Shown in pieces: positions 54,601 to 64,000 of a stretch of 64,000 bases of DNA. This DNA is from Blepharisma japonicum (Eukaryota; Ciliophora; Heterotrichea; Heterotrichida; Blepharismidae), in assembly GCA_949751835.1 (NCBI GenBank), contig CATKHK010000078.1, positions 62,001 through 126,000 of the forward strand. The letters run 5' to 3'. A program made the position numbers and the translations under genes. The notes below the pieces were generated by a model, which saw nothing but the letters and a program-made list of their open reading frames with translations, ran no database searches and was not told where the DNA came from. Numbering within the stretch: position 1 is the stretch's first letter; each line of letters starts with the position of its first letter.

Positions 54601-57600
54601 TTCTTCAACATTCTATCCTGTTTATGAGAATAATGATCCAATGGCAGCTTATAATAGAGGGTACTATTTTGATGGGTCAACATCACTTATGCATCTCGCA
54701 CCTTATAGCACTTATCTAACACCTTTATTAACAATTGCGCCACAGATGACAATTCAAGCTTGGGTAAACCCTTCTGCTGATGGGACTTTGATTAGTAAAG
54801 TCGATTCATCTTTTACGAATATTTTTACTTTTTCTATAGCAAGCTCAAAGCCTACCATTGGAATTTTATTGGTCACCGGCGGGTCAAAAACTTTTACCTG
54901 TACGAATGCTATAACAACCGCTAGCTGGAACCATATAGGAATTACTATGAAATTAGACTCATCAGGGCAAAATACAGCATTGATTTGTGCGGTAAATGCC
55001 GTCTCTGATACATCAAGCACTGATTATGGGATTGACTATTTTATGGATACTGATACTGGGTTTTATTCAACAATTGGTGTTTTGCAAACAGGGGCGTCAA
55101 CCTACACCAATTACTATAAAGGATTTATATATAAAATCCTTATTGATAACTCATACACGTCCGCCATAAGTGACTATCAGACTTCTTCATGCTCAGGAGG
55201 CTGCTCCGCCTGTCCAGCAGCTACTTCTACCTGTCTACCTTCCTGCACAATTGGCGAATATTCAAGTGGCATTAACTACAATGCCTGCTCCTCTTGCAAT
55301 TCTAACTGTTTATCCAAAGGCTGTAGAGAAAATGGTCCAATCTGCAACCTCTGCGACGACATAATTTGTTATGAATGCTCCGATTACTCTGCAGTCTGCA
55401 GCACATGTCTTACACACGCATCTGTAGTAAGCAACAAATGTACGTGTGATGATCAGTATTATTGGGACAGCACAAATCAAGTATGTGCCCAATGTGATCC
55501 GTCGTGCTATACTTGTGATGGAGGAACGAGTGCTGACTGTTTATCTTGTACTGGCTCTTACTATTTAAATGGAGTATGCTATGCTACGTGTCCAAATGGA
55601 TATACAGGAACTGGGACTAGTTGTATTTCCAGCTTAAATTTGATTTTGGCACTTACTTTTGACAAAATACAAGACACAATTACAGACTCCGCTCAATCAA
55701 TTGTAGCACTAACAGGAAATAGCAATAGCTTTTACCCGACCTATGGGACCTATGATCCTCTGGCTGTTTATGATAGAGGCTACTATTTTTCAGGCAGCAC
55801 TTATATCCAGCTCCCTCCTTACTCTGGAAGTGCTACACCTATATTATATATCGGTACCGACAACACCTTCTGTACCTGAATATGGCCGACAGCTCCATCT
55901 GGGACTATTTTTTCAAAGCAAAATAACGCTGCATCAGTTGCCTCTTATTATACGATTTCTTTATCAGGATATTATCCTATGATAACACTCAATTCCTACA
56001 AGAGTGGCAGTACTGGCTCAACAATTACAGTAAGCTATGTATGCCCTTCAGCTATAACTAACGACAGATGGTATTATATAGTCATCCAGACTACATATTC
56101 TACCAGCACCAAAAAAACTACTGCAAATTGCTATATAGATAGCAGCACAGTGGCGTCAAGCCAATTTGTGGCTTCAGGAAAATTAAAAGACTCCCAAACA
56201 AATTATCTTAATGATATAGGGGTAGCACACACAGACCAGTCAACTTTTGGAAGCTTTATAAGAGCTTTTATATATAGTGTCAAGCTCTGAAATACCTTGC
56301 AAGGCAGTCCTACGACAGTTGATAGGCTGACAAGCTGCACAGGACAAGGAGGATGCTCCCAGTGCCCAGGAAGTGCGACTTGTCTAAGTTTGTGCACCTT
56401 AAGCCAGTATTGGGACACGTCATCGTCATCATGCAAATCATGTCACAGTAATTGTTATACAAAAGGATGTGTAAGGTACGATCAGTCCTGCAATCTTTGT
56501 GCGAGCCAAATTTGTTATAAATGTACAGATTTTACGTCATGCCCCACTACAGGAACTCCTTGCATTACAAACGCGTCAGTATCACCTTGTGCTTGCAACT
56601 CTGGGCTTTATTTTTCAACGACTACTGAAACATGCACGGCTTGTCCCACTGGTTGTGCCCAATGCACAGATGCAACTCATATAGGTTGTTCATCCTGCTC
56701 TAGTGGCTATTATATGCTCTCAGGACTATGCAGAAATTATTGCCCAGGAGGCTACTCTACAAGTGGCACAACTTGTAGCCCAAATACTCCTACTCTGTTT
56801 TTCGATTTATTATTGACCAAAATCCAAGGGGTTGTATATGACAGCAAAAGCTCAATTCCTGCAGTCACAGGGAGTTCATCTGCTTTTTATCCTTCTTTTG
56901 ATTCTGATGACCCATATCCTGCATATTTGCGAGGATACCACTTTGATGGGGCAACATCTATTATGCATTTGCCATCTTTTGGCACCTATACCTCTCCTAA
57001 TTATATTATAGCACCCCAATTCACGTTTACTATTTGGATAAACCCAGAAGCTTCTAATGGATATTTGTTGGCCAAGCAGGATTCTTCGAATAGTTATAAT
57101 GAAATTTTCAGTGTCCAGTTAGCTTCTAGTACTCCAAAAATGACTATTTATTTACAATTAGTAAGTACTAAAAGTATGAGCTGTGCAAATTCAGTGACCT
57201 TGAATTCGTGGAATCATATTGGGTTTAAGATAACTATAAATGGCTCTGGAAATACGTTGGTTACTTGTTATGTGAATGGAGTTGCTGATAGCTCAGCCAC
57301 TGATATGGGTTTCAGCTATTTTAATGACATTACTTCTAATATTGCAGCTGTAATCGGTGCTAAACATTTAAGTGCAGGCTATTTCACTTCTTATTTTACA
57401 GGGTTTATCTATGAAATCACTACTGACAACGCTCCAAACTCAGCCACATCCTACATTCTCACCTCTGGCTGCTCCTCAGGCTGTTCTGTATGCCCATCCT
57501 CAGGTACCTGCATCCCTAACTGCCCTATGTCTAAATACTGGACAGGCCCCTCAGCTACTGGCTGCACCTCTTGCGGATCCTCATGCACCTCCAAAGGTTG

Positions 57601-60600
57601 TGTCAGGGCTGATAACAAATGCAATCTTTGCAATAGCCAAAAATGCCAAATTTGTACCGATTATACCAGCAGTGCCTGCACCCAATGCATAACTAACGCA
57701 GGCACCACTACCAGCTGTGTCTGCAGTACAGGCTATACATGGGATTCTACCAATGAGATTTGTACAGCTTGCGACTCTTCATGTTCTAGCTGTACAGCAG
57801 TCGGGTTTACGTATTGTTCAAGCTGTGCCAGTAGTTATTATTCTCTTAACGGAGCTTGCCATCCTTTTTGTCCTACTGGGTATACAGCTGGAAGTGGAAC
57901 TTGTACACTGAACCATAGTCCAGCTTTTGATATGAAGCCAAGCAAAATACAAGCAGTTGTGACTGATGTGAGTGGAGAAAGTGTGACGGTGCTGACTGGA
58001 TCCGATATGAATTTTTATCCAAGCTATGATAGTTATGACCCTTATCCTGTACAAAATAGAGGATACTACTTCACAGGGCAGTCGATTATGAGCCTTCCTC
58101 CATATACAGCCACTTCTACCCCTAAATTCCTGTTTGGGAATGAGTTTACAATAGCAGCTTGGCTTAGTCATTCAGCATCAGGGGTTTTGGTATCCAAGCA
58201 GGACTCATCATCTTTGACTTCTTATGTAAAAATGACTATTGCTTCTACCCCTTCACTTACTATTTATTTACAACAAGCTGGCTCTGTGACGCATACTTGT
58301 TCAAATTCTTTGGCGTCCAATTGAAACTTAGTAGAATTCACTGTGGATTTACAGTCTAATGGAAGCCTTAACATATTATGCAGAATCAATGCAGTAGCTG
58401 ATTCTTCTGCTGAGAACATGGGGACTGGATTTTATTTAGACCTGACTAGTAGCTTTAAGTTTTTAATAGGTGGTCAATATATAAGCTCAGGTACATTAGG
58501 GACTTATTGGACTGGAATATTATATGAGCTTAAATTCTATAACGAGTATAAGTCTTCATGCACTGACCTGACATCTACCTGCACAAGTGGTGGCTTTACA
58601 TGCTCAAACTGCCCAGCAAGCACTGCAGCATGCTTAAACACCTGTGCATTTAATCAATGGTGGGATGGATCTGCATGTCAAACCTGTGGCTGCGGGTCAT
58701 TACCTTGTGTTAGAGCAGATGCCGTATGCAACCTTTGTGATGATCAACAATGCTCTAAATGCTCAGATTTTGTAGCAAATACCTGCACACAGTGTATAAC
58801 TAATGCTGGATTTTCAGGAACTGACTGTGTATGCAATACAGGCTATACATGGGACTCAACCACAGACACCTGTGAGACTTGCGAAACCCATTGCTCTGCT
58901 TGCACTGGAATTAATTATTTAGACTGTACTGCATGCAAAAGTCCTTACTATTGGTTCCATTCTATATGCTTATCAAGCTGTCCTACAGGTTATACTCCTA
59001 ACAATATAAACCATTCTTGTGACTTAATTAATGATTTGGTCCTAAGCTATAATTTTGACACTATAAGTGGGACTGTAACTGACCAAGGCTCATTTAATAT
59101 CCAAATGAGGACTGGATCTACAACAGCTTTTTATCCTACTTATGACGCTGATGACCCTTGGGCGACTTATAAGAGAGGATATTACTTTTCAGCGACAGCT
59201 AGTTCTTATGTGATACTTTCTCCGTTTACAGAATATAGCACCGCTCAGCTAACGCTAGGGTCAGATTTTACTATTGCTATATGGGTAAGACCAGCTGCTG
59301 ACGGCACTTTAATAGCTAAACAAGGGAATTCTGCCTCTGTGCCTATTTCTTTTGTATATGAAATTATAAGTTCTGAGCCAAAACTGACTGTTTCTTTCGT
59401 AAATCTGGGGTCTACAGTTATAGTAGACTCATCAGGAAACACATTAACTCTAAACACTTGAAGCCATATCTCGTATACCCTTAATATTCAAACGTCAGTT
59501 GGAACGGTTATTAAATCCTATATAAATGCATCCTTAATGAATACATATACAGAACCCACAGACTATTTCTTAGACGCCACTTCTAACTATTTATTTACTA
59601 TAGGCGCTGCGTGGAGTGACCAAACTACCCGTACAGATTTCTATGAAGGCTTTATATATGAGCTAAAAATCTGAAATAATATCATTAGTACAGCTTCAGG
59701 ATGGGGAATTACGAACTCAGGGTGCACCTCAAATCCTACTTCTTGTACATATTGTCCTTCTGCGACTACAACCTGTCTCCCTGAATGTAATATTCAGCAA
59801 TATTATGACCCTACAACACCTTCCTGTGGAAGCTGTAAAGGATCCTGCGCAACTGGGTGTCTGAATGCGAATTATTGCAATTTGTGCTATGATCCAGTGT
59901 GTTCTATTTGTACTGATTTTAGCTCAACCTCGTGCACGAACTGCAAAACCCATGCTTCAAGTGTGTCTGGGACTTGTGTGTGTGGGAATCCGTATTTTTG
60001 GGACACAAGCTCAGAAACATGTATGGTCTGTACAGCTGGCTGTCAGGCATGTACGACTCAAATACATAATTCTTGCACACAATGCATGTCTAATTATTAT
60101 ATGACACTGGGAGAGTGCTTAGACTTTTGCCCATATGGGTTTACAGCTGACACCACTAACTGGCTTTGCAACAGTGGAATTGGGCAGATTTTTGCAATTG
60201 ATTTTTCTAATAAGATTTTAGGGTCCTTAACAGATTCTATAAGTGGCTTTAAACTGGTAACTGGGTCTTCAACTAATTTTTATCCTACTTATGATAGCGA
60301 TGACCCATTAGCAGCTGATGTCAGAGGCTACTATTTTAATGGCGCTTCAGTTGTCCACATCAATGCTAACTCTGCAGGAAAAACCCTAACTTACCCTTCA
60401 AAACTAACATTTTCAATGTGGGTTAACCCAAGTAGTGATGGCACTATTTTTTCTAAACAAGACCAAAGCACAATAAAAACCTCGATCATTCTGGCAAGAA
60501 CTAGCGGTAAAATGAATGTTTTAATAACCTTGACGTCAGGGACTACTTATTCAGTATCCTCTTCAGCAACTCTAACTACATCTACATGGTGGCACATCGC

Positions 60601-63600
60601 AGTTCAAATTAAAATCCTCTCAGACGGACACACTGCCGCTGCATTTATATTAAACGGAGCTACAGATTCCACTACCAGCGCTGCAGTTGACTATTTAATT
60701 GACAATAACGGCTCATTTACCATCGCATTAGGAGCACAATATGTAGGTATTGGAACACTAGGGACCTTTTTGCAAGGCTTTATTTATACAATGAAAATAT
60801 GGCAAGACGTAGTCACCAGCTATTCATCAGAAATGACCACAGCTGGGTGTAGTGGCTGCTCAGTCTGCTTAGCCTCTACCTCTTGTATAGTAAACTGCGC
60901 ATATAATAAATACTGGGATGGCTCAGCATGCCAAAGCTGCAGTGGCTGTAGCAGTAATACATGCGTTAAAGGGACGACCTGTAATCTTTGCTATGATATT
61001 TTATGCTACGTTTGTACTGATTATACAAGCACAGGCTGTACTAGTTGCTCTACAAATAGCCACTTTTCGTCAGGAATTGGGAGTGCTTGTGCATGTGATT
61101 CTGGATATATATATGATTCTCCAAGCCAATCTTGTGTGCAGTGTCCGAGTTTGTGTAGCAGCTGTACTTCAGTAGTAACAACAGGGTGTACTACATGTGC
61201 ATCAGGGGCTTATATGATACAGACTGTTTGTATGTCATACTGTCCTACTGGGTTTACAGCAGGCTCTGGGACTTGTAATGGGGCTGTTGGCTTAGTGTTT
61301 GATGCGATATTTATAAAAATACAAGGGACTATTACAGATTCTGTGAAGGGGATTACTATAACTACAGGGTCAAGCTCAGCGTTTTACCCAACCTATGACT
61401 CAGATGATCCTTATCCTTCTCAATATAGAGGGTATTATTTCAATGGGATAAATTCTGTCATGAACTTTGTTACGAATTCAAATAATAATTTGCAGCTCGT
61501 TTTTAGCCCTAAGTTGACTATTGGGATGTGGATTAATCCATCACAAAACTCTGGGACTATTTTTTCTAAGCAGGATAGCACAACTGCAACGAGTTATCTT
61601 GATGCCACTATAAATAGCTCTGGATATCCAGTGATTACTATAATGGTCAAAGGGGTTGGTAGTGCTTCTTATACATGTGGGAGTGCCTTATCCACAACTG
61701 CGTGGAATTTCTTTGGGTTTACTGTCACAATTTCAGGGTTAAACAGCTATATTCAATGCACTGTAAACAGCCATCAAGACTCAAGTCAAAGCGATCTCGG
61801 TACTGGTTTCTTTGAAGATCTCCAGTCTTCATACACCTTTACCCTTGGTGCACAAAATACAGCTCCAAGTACTTTAGGCTCCTACTACAAAGGTTTCATC
61901 CTCGAAATGAAAGTCTGAAGCACCTCTCAGTCTCTTACGTCAGAAATCTGGACTTCTTGTTCAGGCTGCAGTGTTTGCCCTTCAACAACCAAATCTTGTA
62001 TTGTAAACTGTCCTATCACTACTTATTATAGTTCTGGCTGCTTATCATGCTCAGGCTCTTGCACTAAAGGCTGTGTTAGAAATAGTGATTGCAACCTTTG
62101 TAACGACTCTTTATGCTATAAATGTACTGACTTTGCAGCGTCAACCTGCACCCAATGTATTACAAATGCATCTTTTAACTCTATGGGAGTTTGCCAATGT
62201 ATAGGGTCAGCTTTTTATGATACTGCTACATTATCCTGTACAGCGTGTTTTTCTAACTGTGCGTCATGTACTAATAAACATAATGGAGATTGCAGCACGT
62301 GTAACTCAGGGTATTATATTAATCCTGAAGGAAAGCTCTGTACAAGTTCATGTCCTATAGGTTATACAGCTTCTTCAGGGACTTGTACAGCTAATAAGGC
62401 GAATTCTTTGATTGTGCAGTATAAATTCACAAAAATCAGTAATAGTGTGACTGATCTCATCAGTGGGAAAATTGCATATATGGGGTCTACAAGCAGTTAT
62501 TTAGGCAGCTTTGATTCAAATGACCCATATCCTATTTTGTACTTAGGACTGTATTTTACTGGGTCTAGCTACGTAAAACTTCCTCCTAATTCTGTAGATT
62601 CATCCTCAATACAGCTTGGGAACACCCATAGCATTTTTATATGGGCAAGACCTCTGTCAAACACTCAAAACCTTTACCTGTTCGCCAAAGAGGGGAGCGG
62701 GAATGTAAAAGCTGGACTTTATATTGACAAAACTACCAAAGTTCTTACTTCTACATATAGAATATACGACGACCAAACCTCAAGTGCTAGCACTTTGACA
62801 GCTACAGCAACCGCAATCTCTGCTTGGGATGTCTGGCACAACTTTGCAGTCGTTATCCAACGTATAGGTTATGCCACACAAGCAGCTGTATATGTCGATG
62901 GGACAGGTGGCACGATTTCTTCAATTGCAAATTCTTTTCTAGATGACCTGACATCTGACACCTTCACAGTTGGAAAAAGTGTATCATTAACCCAATCCTT
63001 CAAAGGCTACCTTTACGAAATAAAAATCTACAACTACGCCATAACCCCTCCAACCCCTACTTTTGCATGTGGCTGTGCTGCTTGTACAGCAGATAATGAC
63101 TGCTTGACATCCTGCACATATTTGCAATACTACTCTGGGACCTGTATAAATTGCGACGCATCTTGTACAACTGGCTGTGTCCGTAATGGGAACTGTAAGC
63201 TTAATCTTGACTCTCTGTGTGGCGCTTCTACATTGACAGGTTTTACTGCAGCTGAATGTACAAGTTGCGTCAATTTAGCATCAGGGGCTGGGTCTCAGTG
63301 TTCTTGTACTGAGCATTCTACTTATGATTCTTCTACAGACGCTTGTGTGTGCTCTACTAACTATATGCAGTATTTAACCCAATGTACGCCTTGTTATTAT
63401 CATTTACAAGCTTCTGATATATCAGCGAAATTTACTTCTACATATCAAGGGATTGTTTTTACTATGTCACAAGCAGTCCAGACCTCGATGCCATCAACTT
63501 GTACAAGCTTGTTTGACAGTTCTTCATATAATAGTCTAGGGATTTCTCCTACTTGTGCTTGGGCATCTGATATGCTGTCGCTGACGGTAACTTTGGGTGT

Positions 63601-64000
63601 AAATGCGACTGTAACGAATGGACCGTTGGTGTTTAAAGCGATGACGCTATACACAAATACAATCATTTGTGGACCTTTTCCTAGTCCTGTCAGCGTGAGT
63701 ATACAGTCTACATATGCAAAGCCAAATATTGTACCCATAGCTTCACTTATAGCGCCTGTTGAGCTGTATATTCAGTGCAATGATTTAAGCTTAGACGCGA
63801 CTTCTTCTAGTGGAGGATATAACAGGCCTCTTCAATATAAGTGGACAATCTCTGCAAGCCCTGATGTGCCAGCTTTAGATGGGTATGGGAGCTATAGCTA
63901 TACTACTGGATATATAGCCATTTCTAAGGCAGATCTAATAGCTTCTTCTGTTAGTATAACTCTGACTGTGCAAAATTGGCTTGGGTATTCAGCATCTACA
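51614..64000 (+). CDS. Second giant polycystin-1-like receptor, 5' part
   Basis: One frame from ATG 51614 to the window end (4,129 codons) with TGA as Trp at many places, such as 'ECWMGW' and 'LNTWSHISY'. Signal peptide 'MLAYFLFPLLLIKVSG', the unique Cys-rich start, then ten furin-like plus LamG-like units whose cores lie near 52.4, 53.5, 54.6, 55.7, 56.9, 58.0, 59.1, 60.3, 61.4 and 62.5 kb. At about 63.8 kb the REJ-like region begins ('SGGYNRPLQYKWTISASPDV', 'NWLGYSAST'), the point that maps to 15,730 in the minus-strand gene. The GPS and membrane part should follow outside the window. It lacks the 3.4-kb inserted block and extra tandem units of its paralogue, so it is probably closer to the ancestral layout. 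Confidence 0.85.
52400..62700 (+). repeat. Ten tandem Cys-rich + LamG-like units in the second receptor
   Basis: About 1.1 kb per unit. Each position has its own subtype, recognisable by the LamG core ('DPMAAYKRGYYFDG', 'DPLAVYDRGYYFSG', 'DPYPAYLRGYHFDG', 'DPYPVQNRGYYFTG', 'DPWATYKRGYYFSA', 'DPLAADVRGYYFNG', 'DPYPSQYRGYYFNG'). The same subtypes occur in the same order in the minus-strand paralogue, so most units predate the gene duplication. Confidence 0.85.

Overview
Organism. The window looks like AT-rich macronuclear DNA of a heterotrich ciliate, most likely Blepharisma. TGA is read as tryptophan: it sits at conserved Trp positions in a BCAS2/SPF27 homologue, in U-box proteins, in a USP25/28-type deubiquitinase and dozens of times in two giant surface proteins. 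Every gene end I can place uses TAA or TAG. A 16-nt intron (GT...AG) in the deubiquitinase gene fits the tiny introns of heterotrichs. Read with TGA as stop, the giant genes fall into many false pieces.

Layout. (1) 1-549: 3' end of a BCAS2/SPF27 splicing factor gene (+). (2) 574-12424: five minus-strand genes for a U-box protein with an ApoL-like hydrophobic hairpin, plus decayed copies; the last two lie in a tandem duplication (6345-9117 and 9123-12424). (3) 12454-32938: one giant minus-strand gene (about 6,960 residues if the gap is resolved as I predict). It has a signal peptide, about 15 cysteine-rich plus laminin-G-like units, an REJ-like region, a GPS motif and a polycystin-1-type membrane bundle. 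It is interrupted only by a 100-N assembly gap. (4) 33-42 kb: a graveyard of the same two families, with an intact 'mini-receptor' (35663-37195), an N-terminal receptor fragment, a MORN-repeat fragment and several U-box remnants. (5) 42-44.4 kb: two more U-box genes. (6) 44.7-51.2 kb: conserved single-copy genes: deubiquitinase, N-myristoyltransferase, a helix-turn-helix/ubiquitin-like fusion and an unknown coiled-coil protein. (7) 51614 to the window end: a second giant receptor gene (+), 5' part only.

How it fits together. Two lineage-specific families, giant polycystin-like receptors and U-box/ApoL-like proteins, are interleaved and have been copied together. The receptors diversify by in-frame duplication of modules (a 3.4-kb block at a constant 7,462-bp offset, and 1,095-bp tandem units) and by loss of almost the whole ectodomain. 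All four paralogue starts share a short upstream element. This is a birth-and-death array of surface proteins, as expected for recognition or adhesion. Function is inferred from architecture only.
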